From: Mycolicibacterium sp.
GTDB taxonomy: Bacteria > Actinomycetota > Actinomycetes > Mycobacteriales > Mycobacteriaceae
Direction: 5' to 3'
NCBI RefSeq assembly: GCF_016462545.1
Contig: NZ_JAEMTA010000022.1
Span: forward strand, 1 to 64,000
DNA length: 64,000 nt
This document shows positions 26,420 to 34,472 of this stretch, piece after piece. The stretch's first letter is position 1; each line of letters begins with the position of its first letter. The position numbers and the translations under genes are program-made. The notes under the pieces are model-generated. The model saw only the letters and a list, made by a program, of their open reading frames with translations, was not told the origin of the DNA and did no database searches.

Positions 26420-27706
26420 TCAGCCCACCTCGTCCGGTGAGCTCAGAATGCGCCGGAGTAGATGCATGGCGACCGTGGTGGAGCGCTCGCGGACGTCGGA
26501 TCTGTTGCCGGGCATCAGCAGCGTCCGGGTCAACGTCGGCCCGTCGGCCAGTCGGACGCTGAAACATACCGTCCCGACCGGTTTCTCGACGCTGCCGCCG
26601 CCGGGGCCCGCGATACCCGTGATCGCCACCGCCGTGTCGGCGCCGAACCGCTGCAATGCACCGGCTGCCATGGCCTCGGCTACCGGTTCGGATACCGCGC
26701 CGTGGGCCGCCAAGAGTTGGGGGTCCACGCCGAGCAGTTCCATCTTGGCTTCGTTGGAGTAGCTGACGACGCCGCCCGCAACGTAGTCCGAGGATCCAGG
26801 TCGGTCGGTGAGCCGGGCGGCGACCATTCCCGCGGTGCACGATTCCGCCGTGGCGATCGTGCGCCCCGCCAACAGCTCTGCCACCTGGTCGTCCACCAGC
26901 GAGCCGTCCTCGGAGAACAGCTGCTGCGCGTGGCGCTCGCGCAGCAGCGCGAGGAGCTCGGCGTACACCGGTGCGGCGTCCGGCTCGTAGCGCGTGACGA
27001 TCTCCAGCTCGCCGCGACGTAGGCACGTGGTGATCTCGAGTCGATCGAAGTCGGTGATGCGGCCCTCGCCGTCGCGCAGGGTGTCGGCGAGACCGGATTC
27101 GGGCAGCCCGAACATCCGGATGGTGTTCTGTAGGTACTCGGTGCGTCCGGCAATCGCCTCCTGCACGCCCGCGGTTCTCACCGCCTTGTCCCACATCGGT
27201 TGCAGCTCGCGGGGCGGCCCGGGCAGGACCACGACGGTCGGGGTACCGGGAACCACGACGCCGGGGGCCGTGCCGACGGGACCGAGGACCTCCGCGCCGG
27301 CAGGAACCATGGCCTGTTTGCGATTCGCTGCCATCACGGCGTCGAAGTCGACGGCGCCCACGGGCTGCGATCGTCCCAGCATCCGTCTGAGGATGTCGGC
27401 GATCGTCGCCTCGAGCGCGGAGTCGAGCACCAGTTCGCGCTCGCAGAACCGCGCCACGGTCGCAACCGTCATGTCGTCGGCGGTGGGGCCCAGTCCCCCG
27501 CTGGTGATGATCAGGTCGACGCCCTCGCCGGCGAGGAAGCGCAGCTGGGCCTCGATGTCGCCGGGTCGGTCACCGCAGATCGTGATGTGGGCCAGTTCCA
27601 CGCCCAGCTCGAGAAGTCGATCGGCGAGCCATGGACCGTTGCGGTCCTGCACACGGCCGGTCAGTACTTCGGTTCCGGTGACGACGATTCCCGCGCGCGC
27701 ACTCAC
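26420..27706 (-). CDS. cinA: CinA-like protein (nicotinamide mononucleotide deamidase family)
   Basis: A 428-residue protein of the length of M. tuberculosis CinA. The N-terminal MoCF-type domain has [16 protein letters not shown] and [14 protein letters not shown]. The C-terminal CinA amidase domain has TAESCTAGM with the catalytic Ser and [11 protein letters not shown]. The family hydrolyses ADP-ribose and/or deamidates NMN for pyridine nucleotide recycling. The start is GTG at 27706; the longer open frame upstream is antisense shadow of dedA. It heads a probable operon with the two genes that follow on the minus strand. Confidence 0.92.
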   Translation of the reverse strand: MSARAGIVVTGTEVLTGRVQDRNGPWLADRLLELGVELAHITICGDRPGDIEAQLRFLAGEGVDLIITSGGLGPTADDMTVATVARFCERELVLDSALEATIADILRRMLGRSQPVGAVDFDAVMAANRKQAMVPAGAEVLGPVGTAPGVVVPGTPTVVVLPGPPRELQPMWDKAVRTAGVQEAIAGRTEYLQNTIRMFGLPESGLADTLRDGEGRITDFDRLEITTCLRRGELEIVTRYEPDAAPVYAELLALLRERHAQQLFSEDGSLVDDQVAELLAGRTIATAESCTAGMVAARLTDRPGSSDYVAGGVVSYSNEAKMELLGVDPQLLAAHGAVSEPVAEAMAAGALQRFGADTAVAITGIAGPGGGSVEKPVGTVCFSVRLADGPTLTRTLLMPGNRSDVRERSTTVAMHLLRRILSSPDEVG

Positions 27707-27812
27707 GGATACGACACTACGACCCCGGGCGGCAGCGGGTTCGGCGGCGGTCGGCGTGGATGTCGAGTGTCGTTCAACGCGCCGCAATGTCCGCCGACTA
27801 CGGTCCCTGCCC

Positions 27813-28547
27813 GTGACGACCGCCGTGGTGGCCTTGCCCGCCGTCATGGACCCGATGTACTGGCTGGGCCACGCTGGACCGTTCGGGGCGGCGGTGTTGC
27901 CCGGCGTCATGTTGATCGTCTTCGTCGAGACCGGTTTGCTGTGTCCCTTCCTTCCCGGGGACACGCTGCTCTTCAGCTCGGGTCTGCTTGCGGCACAGGA
28001 CGACGCGCCCGTCGGGATCTGGCTGCTGGCGCCCTGCGCCGCGCTCGCTGCGGTGGCGGGCGGCCAGGTCGGCTACCTCATCGGGTGGCGCCTCGGCCCC
28101 GCCCTGTTCAAGAAGGAGGACGCGCGGTTCTTCAAGAAGCACTATCTGACCTCGTCGCACGACTTCTTCGACAAGCACGGCCGCAAGACGATCGTGATCG
28201 GGCACTTCGTCGGCGTGGTGCGGACGTTCATGCCCGTCATCGCGGGCGCCTCCGGGATGCGGTACCGCGTATTCCTGGCCTACGACGTGTTGGGCGCCGT
28301 CGCCTGGGGCGTGGGTCTCACCGTCGTCGGGTTCCACCTCGGGAACCTACCGTTCGTCAACACGCACCTCGAGCTGATGGTGCTGCTGATCGCCGTCCTG
28401 TCGACGCTGCCCGTGGCGGCGTCGGTCCTTCGGGCCTACCTCGCCCGACGCCGGGCGGCGACTACCTCGCCAGCCAGCCCCGCACCGTGTCCAGCTCCCG
28501 TGAGTACGTCTCGAGATTGTCGTCCTGAAAGCGGGACCCCCCGCTGA
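27813..28547 (+). CDS. DedA family membrane protein
   Basis: A 244-residue DedA-family protein (SNARE-associated/VTT superfamily), involved in membrane lipid flipping or homeostasis. Typical marks are [38 protein letters not shown] and a last membrane span ending in RAYLARRR. The start is GTG at 27813, or possibly ATG at 27846 just before the first helix. The last ~28 residues, rich in Ala, Pro and Ser, lie over the 3' end of the convergent gene 28462-28686 and look like read-through rather than conserved protein. Confidence 0.9.
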   Translation: MTTAVVALPAVMDPMYWLGHAGPFGAAVLPGVMLIVFVETGLLCPFLPGDTLLFSSGLLAAQDDAPVGIWLLAPCAALAAVAGGQVGYLIGWRLGPALFKKEDARFFKKHYLTSSHDFFDKHGRKTIVIGHFVGVVRTFMPVIAGASGMRYRVFLAYDVLGAVAWGVGLTVVGFHLGNLPFVNTHLELMVLLIAVLSTLPVAASVLRAYLARRRAATTSPASPAPCPAPVSTSRDCRPESGTPR

Positions 28548-28686
28548 TCGCATCGTCGCCCTGCCAGATGACCCGAACGCGGGTCTGACCGCGCACGTAG
28601 ATGTCCACGCGGTCGTCGATCCGACGTTCCCAACCCGCAGCGGCAGTGATCTCGGCCAGTTCCGACCGTACGTCCGTCGCGGTCAT
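28462..28686 (-). CDS. Small conserved hypothetical protein
   Basis: A 74-residue acidic cytosolic protein ([38 protein letters not shown]). The sequence looks like a conserved mycobacterial family with one alpha/beta unit, but no function is known to me. The last 86 bases of the gene overlap the 3' end of dedA on the opposite strand. It is divergent from the GT87 gene, with 113 bp between the starts. Confidence 0.72.
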   Translation of the reverse strand: MTATDVRSELAEITAAAGWERRIDDRVDIYVRGQTRVRVIWQGDDAISGGSRFQDDNLETYSRELDTVRGWLAR

Positions 28687-28799
28687 CGCAGGACCCTCTC
28701 GGATGAGCTCATGGGGACATCTTCCCGGTTGCGCCTGGCCCCCGTGCGGCCGCCCCGGCTTTCAGGAACCGTCCAGGGGACGTTTGTAGCGTCGCGTTG

Positions 28800-30107
28800 A
28801 TGTCCATCAAGGCGAACGCGTGGATGCGCGTCTACGGCCCGGTCGTCCTGCTGGTGGCGCTGGTCGGGTATGCGGGAATGTACGTGCGATGGCCCAGCCT
28901 CGCCGGTCAGGTCGATCTCCTGGTCTATCGCTTCGGCGCCACGCGGGTGCTCGCGGATCAGGATCCCTACTCGATCGGGCTGACGGGAAATCCGCACACG
29001 CTGCTCTTCGACTACACGCCGTTCGCGGCGCTCTGCTCGCTGCCGCTGACGTTGGTCACGCCTATGACCGCCCAGGTGCTCGGCCTCGTCGTGAACGTCG
29101 CGTTGGTGGCCTACGTCGTGCGACGGTCACTGACGAGCCTCGGGATGACCTCCGCGGCCGGCCTGTGGGGTCTTGGCGCGCTGCTGACCGGTCTCGTCTG
29201 TTGGCTGGAGCCCGTGCGGTTGTCGCTGCAGCTCGGGCAGGTGAATCTCGTCATCCTCGCGGTCGTCGTCGCCGACGTCCTTGGGTCGGACGAGCGTCGG
29301 CGGTGGGCCGGTGTCGGAATCGGCATCGTCGCCGGCATCAAGCTCACGCCCGCCCTCTTCGTCGTGTTCCTGTTCCTCGCGGGCAGGCGCAGACCCGCGG
29401 TGGTGGCATCGCTGACGTTCGCGGCCACGGTCGCGTTGGGATTCCTCGTCCTGCCGAAGGACTCCGGCTACTTTTGGCTCCGGGGCGGGTTCGATGACGT
29501 CGCACGGATCACCAGCGACCCCGTGGCCAACACCAGCCTCAGGGGTTTGTTCGTCCGTGTGCACGTCATCGGAGCTTCGACGACGGTCGCGATCGCAGCC
29601 CTGGCGGTCGTGGCGTTGGCGGTCGCGGTGCTGGCGTGGCGGCGTGGCCATGCGGTGCTGGCATTGGCGATCGTCGGGATGGCCTCTGCCGCGGTGTCGC
29701 CGTTCAGTTGGAGCCACCACTGGGTGTGGATGGTGCCGCTGATGGTTCACCTGGGGCATCGTGCCTACGTCGAGGGCAGTCGGTGGTCGATGGCGGCATT
29801 GTGGGCGTTCTGGGCAACCTTCGCCGGCTGGATCGTCTCGACGCGGGGTGACACGCCCGAGACGGGGTTGTTGTCGTTGCGCCACGGCGGGGCGTGGGAC
29901 GTGGTGATCCCCGCGACCTACCTGATCGGATTCGCCGTCGTCCTCATCGGCACCGCGTGGTGGCTGCGCAGGGGTCCCGACTACGAGATGGGCACCACGA
30001 CGGGCGGCGTGTTGTATCCGGTGACGCGAACCCAGTCGGCCGACGCGGACTGGCCCCGGACGGTGGCGCGCACGTCGACCGTCTCCCCGGGGAACACCGT
30101 CACGTAG
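28800..30107 (+). CDS. GT87-family polyprenyl-phosphate-mannose-type glycosyltransferase
   Basis: A 435-residue integral membrane protein with about ten hydrophobic segments, of the GT87/DUF2029 family that includes mycobacterial alpha-1,2-mannosyltransferases such as PimE. Family features are the acidic VDLLVYRFGA loop after helix 1, DPYS, the QLGQVNL motif, and AGIKLTPALF. It would transfer a sugar from a polyprenyl-phosphate donor on the outer membrane face. ATG at 28800 is chosen over the TTG codon just before it. The last ~42 residues are encoded antisense to the end of the GH2 gene (127-bp overlap). Confidence 0.85.
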   Translation: MSIKANAWMRVYGPVVLLVALVGYAGMYVRWPSLAGQVDLLVYRFGATRVLADQDPYSIGLTGNPHTLLFDYTPFAALCSLPLTLVTPMTAQVLGLVVNVALVAYVVRRSLTSLGMTSAAGLWGLGALLTGLVCWLEPVRLSLQLGQVNLVILAVVVADVLGSDERRRWAGVGIGIVAGIKLTPALFVVFLFLAGRRRPAVVASLTFAATVALGFLVLPKDSGYFWLRGGFDDVARITSDPVANTSLRGLFVRVHVIGASTTVAIAALAVVALAVAVLAWRRGHAVLALAIVGMASAAVSPFSWSHHWVWMVPLMVHLGHRAYVEGSRWSMAALWAFWATFAGWIVSTRGDTPETGLLSLRHGGAWDVVIPATYLIGFAVVLIGTAWWLRRGPDYEMGTTTGGVLYPVTRTQSADADWPRTVARTSTVSPGNTVT

Positions 30108-32731
30108 TTGTCGTCGTAGGTGATCGGCAGTATCTCGTCACCGTCCCTGGTCGAGGTCACCTCTGCGCGTTCGAAGAACGCGACCTGCCTGGTCGGGTTG
30201 CGCAGCGAGATCGCGACGCCGTCGTCGGATCGCTTCGCCGAAACCTCCAGCGGTGCCGTGGGCATCGAGTTGAGCGCGGACATGTCGGCCCAGCTGTCCT
30301 GATGGAGTTCGAAGGCGAAGTCACCGTCAGGATCTCCGACGTTGTCGTTGCGCTGCGATTGCCAGTACACGTTCTCGTCGACGACCTTGCCCGACGCGTC
30401 GAGCAGTTCGCAGCGTACGAAGAACACCCGCGAATCGCGCGCCTCGCGGGGCAACGTCATGGCAGCCGCGGTGCCGCCCGAGGGCACGTCGAGGGCGGCA
30501 CTCGTCTGGTCGTCGCGCAGCCTGCCCTGGAGGTCGTAGACGCGGACGCGGACGCGCACGTCCGTGAGATCGTTTGGCGTCTGGTTGACCGCGGTGACCT
30601 TGGCCTGGCTGTGGTCCCCCGTCGCGTAGGAGTCGAAGACCGCCGACAGTGGCCGCAGCCCAGCCTTCGCGCCGAAGTAGGCGCCACCGGGTCGTAGGTA
30701 GTAGTCGAAGATGTTGCCGAAGAACGACGGCCAATGGTTGTTCAGCATCCAGTAGATGGTCATCTTGTGACCGGCCCACCCCAGCGCCGCATAGGACTCG
30801 AACTGGGCGCGGGTCGACTCGTAGTGCGCGAGTTGGGCTTTGCGCGCGAACTCGTAGGCTCCGCTCGACGCGCCGTATCGGCGATTGATCGCCAGTTGGA
30901 TGTTGGCAAGTGCGGCATTGCCGGGGTTGGAACCCGCGTGGAACGTCCAGTAGTCGTTGATCGGCCACAGCTTGTCCGGCGGGATGAACTCCTGCAGGCT
31001 CGCGAACGGCGGAATGTGTTCGTTGTCGCCCTGTTCGGCGGACGCACCCCTGGCCGCGCGATACCGTCCGCTGAACCAATACGACGGCGGCCGCCAGGTG
31101 TACGGCCCTGCCATCTGGATGCCGTCCCACAGTCGTTTCCCGTCGGCGTCGGTGACGTAGGACGAGACGGTGTCGACGACGGCGTTCTGCCAGTGCAGGT
31201 CTCGCAGAATCTGGTGGTAGTCCTCCCTCACCTTGTCCGGCGGTCGGCCGTCGCTGGCGTTGGCCCACACGAATGCCGAGGCGTGCGAACGCAGCATGGT
31301 GATCTGGGAGCGCAGGCTGTCCCGTGCGACGCGGTTGTCCTCCTCGTCCCACTGCGGCCACTTCTCCCACTGGTTGCAGCACATCCACCCGACCATCAGA
31401 GGAATGCCGAGTTCATCGGCCGCTTCGACGAAGCGCTCGTCGGGGATCTTCGACTCCAACCGCAGCATGTTCAGACCGAGATCGCGGACGTAGGACAGGA
31501 TGGCGTCCTCACGCTGGGGGTCGTAGGCGAACAGCAGGTCTGGTGTGTAGGTCGCGCCACGGACCAGGAAGTCGCGGCCGTTGACCTTCAGATAGAAGCT
31601 GCCACCGGCGCCCAACTCGGGGAACCGCTGGTCGTCATCGCGGAACTGGGAGATGGTCCGTACGCCAAATCTTTGGTGAGTCTCGTCGACCGGGCTGCCG
31701 AACTGGCGGAACTCCAGTCGTAGGTCGTACAGGTTGGGATTCCCCATGGTGTACGGCCACCACAGGTCGGGGCGTTGCAGGGTGAGCTGGCTGAAATCAG
31801 TTGCGGTGAAACTGACTTCGCGCTGTTCACTGGGACCCAAGCTGACCGATCGTTCGACCTGGACGTCCGGCTTGCCCGACCGGCTGATGGTGGCCCGTAT
31901 GACGCCCCGCACGCGATCGGTCGAGAGGTTTCGCACGTTGGTGAAGATCGACAGGCGGGCGGAATCTGTATTGGGCAGAGGCAGTTCGGTATTCACCGTC
32001 GCCGCGGCGATCACGACCGCTCCCGACATCCGCAGCGTGACGGGTTTCCAGATGCCCGCGTTGCGGTCGGGCACGAAGGAGTTGCCGTTGCCCGGGTTCT
32101 TGTTCGGGCCCTGATAGCCCAGATAGTTCCAGTTGATCCAGTCGAACCAACTGTCGGCGAGTTCGACGCCGTCGACGTCCTGCAGGGCGCGTTCGGGCGT
32201 GACCTCGACCGCAAGGGTGTTGGTCTGGCCGGGCCGGATCCATCGCGTCACGTCGAGGTCGTGGTCGACGTACATCCCGACGACCTGCCGGTTGTCGGCG
32301 ACCAGGTGGCCGTTGAGCCAGATCGCGGCGCGGTAGTTGATGCCGGGGAAGTTGAGCTGATAGGAGCGGTAGCCCGCCGTGGCGTCGAACGTGGTGCGGT
32401 ACCACCAATCCTGTTGCCAGAGATCCTGCGGCACCTTCTCGACCAGGTTCTTGCCGTAGTAGAGGTTCGGATAGGTGCCATCCGCCTCGAGTGCCTGCAG
32501 GACCGTGGCGGGCATGCGGCGTACGTCGTGCCACTTCTGCGCGTGATAGCCGTCGAGTGAGATGGCTGAACCGTCGTCGGTCACGTCCCGGGCGGATGCC
32601 AGCTGCCAGCCGTCGGACAACTGCACGTCGCGTGCGGGCGGCTCAGGACGTGCGAACCGGGGCAGGTCACCGGCGCTGACCAGGAAGAGGACGAGTAGAA
32701 CCACGAAGCCCAGGACTGCGTTGCGGCGCAT
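29981..32731 (-). CDS. Exported glycoside hydrolase family 2, exo-beta-D-glucosaminidase-like
   Basis: A ~916-residue protein with an N-terminal membrane anchor or signal (AVLGFVVLLVLFLVSAG), a jelly-roll sugar-binding domain (NYRAAIWLNGHLV), immunoglobulin-like domains and a GH2 barrel. The residue pattern resembles exo-beta-D-glucosaminidase (CsxA): an Asp replaces the usual Asn-Glu acid/base motif (WANASDGRPP), and the candidate nucleophile Glu lies in GASAEQGDNE. It would cleave a terminal beta-linked hexosamine or mannose outside the cell. The start is uncertain: AAGGAG lies 19 bases before this ATG and 7 bases before an in-frame ATC; GTG at 32776 is another option. Confidence 0.85.
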   Translation of the reverse strand: MRRNAVLGFVVLLVLFLVSAGDLPRFARPEPPARDVQLSDGWQLASARDVTDDGSAISLDGYHAQKWHDVRRMPATVLQALEADGTYPNLYYGKNLVEKVPQDLWQQDWWYRTTFDATAGYRSYQLNFPGINYRAAIWLNGHLVADNRQVVGMYVDHDLDVTRWIRPGQTNTLAVEVTPERALQDVDGVELADSWFDWINWNYLGYQGPNKNPGNGNSFVPDRNAGIWKPVTLRMSGAVVIAAATVNTELPLPNTDSARLSIFTNVRNLSTDRVRGVIRATISRSGKPDVQVERSVSLGPSEQREVSFTATDFSQLTLQRPDLWWPYTMGNPNLYDLRLEFRQFGSPVDETHQRFGVRTISQFRDDDQRFPELGAGGSFYLKVNGRDFLVRGATYTPDLLFAYDPQREDAILSYVRDLGLNMLRLESKIPDERFVEAADELGIPLMVGWMCCNQWEKWPQWDEEDNRVARDSLRSQITMLRSHASAFVWANASDGRPPDKVREDYHQILRDLHWQNAVVDTVSSYVTDADGKRLWDGIQMAGPYTWRPPSYWFSGRYRAARGASAEQGDNEHIPPFASLQEFIPPDKLWPINDYWTFHAGSNPGNAALANIQLAINRRYGASSGAYEFARKAQLAHYESTRAQFESYAALGWAGHKMTIYWMLNNHWPSFFGNIFDYYLRPGGAYFGAKAGLRPLSAVFDSYATGDHSQAKVTAVNQTPNDLTDVRVRVRVYDLQGRLRDDQTSAALDVPSGGTAAAMTLPREARDSRVFFVRCELLDASGKVVDENVYWQSQRNDNVGDPDGDFAFELHQDSWADMSALNSMPTAPLEVSAKRSDDGVAISLRNPTRQVAFFERAEVTSTRDGDEILPITYDDNYVTVFPGETVDVRATVRGQSASADWVRVTGYNTPPVVVPIS

Positions 32732-32825
32732 CTCGGGCGCGATGGTGCTACTCCTTCCGGGCGGGGGGCGCGTCACGGGCGGACGCGGGGGTCCTTCATT
32801 GTGCCTGCCGAACGACGGACGGGCG

Positions 32826-33449
32826 TTACCTGCCCGCGATGCCGCTGATCAGGCGATCGCAGACCGCGAACATCTGCTCGAGAGCGGCGTCTCTGTCGTC
32901 GGCGCGGGCGATGAACAGCGCCGCCTCGTCCAGTGCGCCCAGCAGGATGTGCGCCGCCGGGCGCGCTGGCTGGTCGTCGATGACCCCGTCGGCCATCGCG
33001 GCGGCCAGCATCGCCTCGATGACGCCGAGGCCGTACTTCATGCCGACTTCGCGCCACGTGGCCCACCCGAGGACGGCAGGGGCATCGATCAAACCGATGC
33101 GCTGCACGTCGGGCGCCGAGCATTCCTCCAGGAACAACCGGGCGCCGAGGCGCATGGCGGCCAGTTGATCCGCCGGCGCGGCCGTGACGATTCTGGTCGT
33201 GATGTTGCTGACGAGTTCCTGTTCGACTTCTTCGTAGACGGCGGCGAACAACCCCGTCTTGTCGCCGAACTGGTGGTAGAGCGCGCCCCGCGTCACTCCG
33301 GCTGCGTCGACGATCGCCTGGGTGGAGACGGCCGCGAAACCGTCACTCGCGAATAGGCGTCGACCTGCTTCGAGCAGCCGAGCGCGGGTCGCCGCGGTGC
33401 GCTCGGCCTGCGTGCGACGGGTGGCTGTCGCGTCACCGTTGACTTTCAT
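32826..33449 (-). CDS. TetR family transcriptional regulator
   Basis: A 207-residue TetR-family repressor. The N-terminal HTH is clear (RARLLEAGRRLFASDGFAA ... GVTRGALYHQFGDKTGLF), followed by an all-helical ligand-binding domain. It is transcribed divergently from an alpha/beta hydrolase, and the ATG lies inside a tandem 22-bp repeat that is probably its own operator. The hydrolase is the obvious regulated target, along with itself. Confidence 0.92.
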   Translation of the reverse strand: MKVNGDATATRRTQAERTAATRARLLEAGRRLFASDGFAAVSTQAIVDAAGVTRGALYHQFGDKTGLFAAVYEEVEQELVSNITTRIVTAAPADQLAAMRLGARLFLEECSAPDVQRIGLIDAPAVLGWATWREVGMKYGLGVIEAMLAAAMADGVIDDQPARPAAHILLGALDEAALFIARADDRDAALEQMFAVCDRLISGIAGR

Positions 33450-33487
33450 ACAGTCTGTACGTAACTTTCATACGGAGTGTTCGTAAC
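33442..33487. promoter_or_regulatory. Tandem operator between tetR and hydrolase
   Basis: Two direct copies with a 22-bp period share ACTTTCATAC......T.CGTAAC (33442-33465 and 33464-33487). Each holds an inverted repeat: TACAG-T-CTGTA in the first and TACG...CGTA in the second. The tetR start codon is in the first copy and the hydrolase start is 24 bp after the second, so binding would block both. Confidence 0.65.
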
Positions 33488-33511
33488 TTGGCAATGAGGA
33501 GGTTAGCCGAC

Positions 33512-34354
33512 ATGCCCCAGGCGACGTTGGAGCGAGTCACGATCGACTACCGCGTGTTGGGCCCCGAGGACTCGCCCCATCCCCCGGTGCTGTTCATCCA
33601 CGGCATCTTGGTCGACCACCGCCTCTGGATCAGAGTCGCAGAAAGACTGGCCGACAACGGTTTTCGATGCATCCTCCCCGACCTTCCACTGGGTTCACAC
33701 AGGATTGCGGTCGACGAGTCGGTGCCGTTGACACCGGTGACGGTCGCCGAGATGATCCACGAGTTCATTGGCGCACTCGAACTTCGTGACGCCACCGTGG
33801 TGGGCAACGACACCGGCGGAGGGCTCTGCCAACTACTCGTGGCCGCACATCCGGACGACGTCGGCCGGCTCGTGCTGACCAATTGCGATGCCTTCGAGAC
33901 GTTCCCACCGTTCCCCTTCAACGTGGTCTTCGCGACGATTCGGGGGCCGAGGACGATCCGCCTGATGTCCGCACTGATGAAGATCGCCGCCCTGAGGCGC
34001 TCGCCGCTGGGATTCGGACTGTTGCTGCACCCAGGCGACGATGCGTTGACCGCGTCCTGGGTAGCGCCCATTGGGGCGGACCCACGGATCGGGCGCAACC
34101 TCGTCACCCTCCTGCGGTCCGTCGCCACGATGGATCTGGTCGACGTGGCGACCAAGTTGCCCCGCTTCTCGAAGCCCGTCACGCTCGTGTGGGGTATGGC
34201 AGACCGCTGCTTCACCCCCGCACTCGGTCGCAGGCTCGCGGCGGTGTTCCCGAATGCGGCCTGGGTCGAGGTGCCCGGGGCGCGAACATTCGTGGCGCTC
34301 GACGCTCCCGACGCCGTCGCGGACGCGATCGCGACCGTGGGCGCTCGAACGTAA
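33512..34354 (+). CDS. Alpha/beta hydrolase with Asp at nucleophile elbow
   Basis: A 280-residue alpha/beta hydrolase. The oxyanion HG motif is LFIHGILVDHRLW and the nucleophile elbow is VVGNDTGGGLC with Asp100, as in haloalkane dehalogenases and epoxide hydrolases rather than Ser esterases. The usual C-terminal His is not obvious: the equivalent segment reads PGARTFVALDAPD. Activity is therefore uncertain. ATG 33512 is chosen because GAGGAGG lies nine bases upstream; in-frame ATG at 33494 has no such site. It is controlled, by inference, by the divergent TetR. Confidence 0.82.
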   Translation: MPQATLERVTIDYRVLGPEDSPHPPVLFIHGILVDHRLWIRVAERLADNGFRCILPDLPLGSHRIAVDESVPLTPVTVAEMIHEFIGALELRDATVVGNDTGGGLCQLLVAAHPDDVGRLVLTNCDAFETFPPFPFNVVFATIRGPRTIRLMSALMKIAALRRSPLGFGLLLHPGDDALTASWVAPIGADPRIGRNLVTLLRSVATMDLVDVATKLPRFSKPVTLVWGMADRCFTPALGRRLAAVFPNAAWVEVPGARTFVALDAPDAVADAIATVGART

Positions 34355-34472
34355 CAGTAAGTGCCACCCAACCTTTCGGTGTGCTCAGGCGAGTTGTGCA
34401 CAGTCTGGGTTTCATCCACAGGTGGGCTTTCTGGGAGCGGTTTTCGTCGGAGGCCGTACGTAGATTCGAAGC

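Noticed and set aside
30734..31723. A 329-residue plus-strand frame
   Set aside because: Antisense to the GH2 gene; low-quality Val/Gly/Arg-rich composition.
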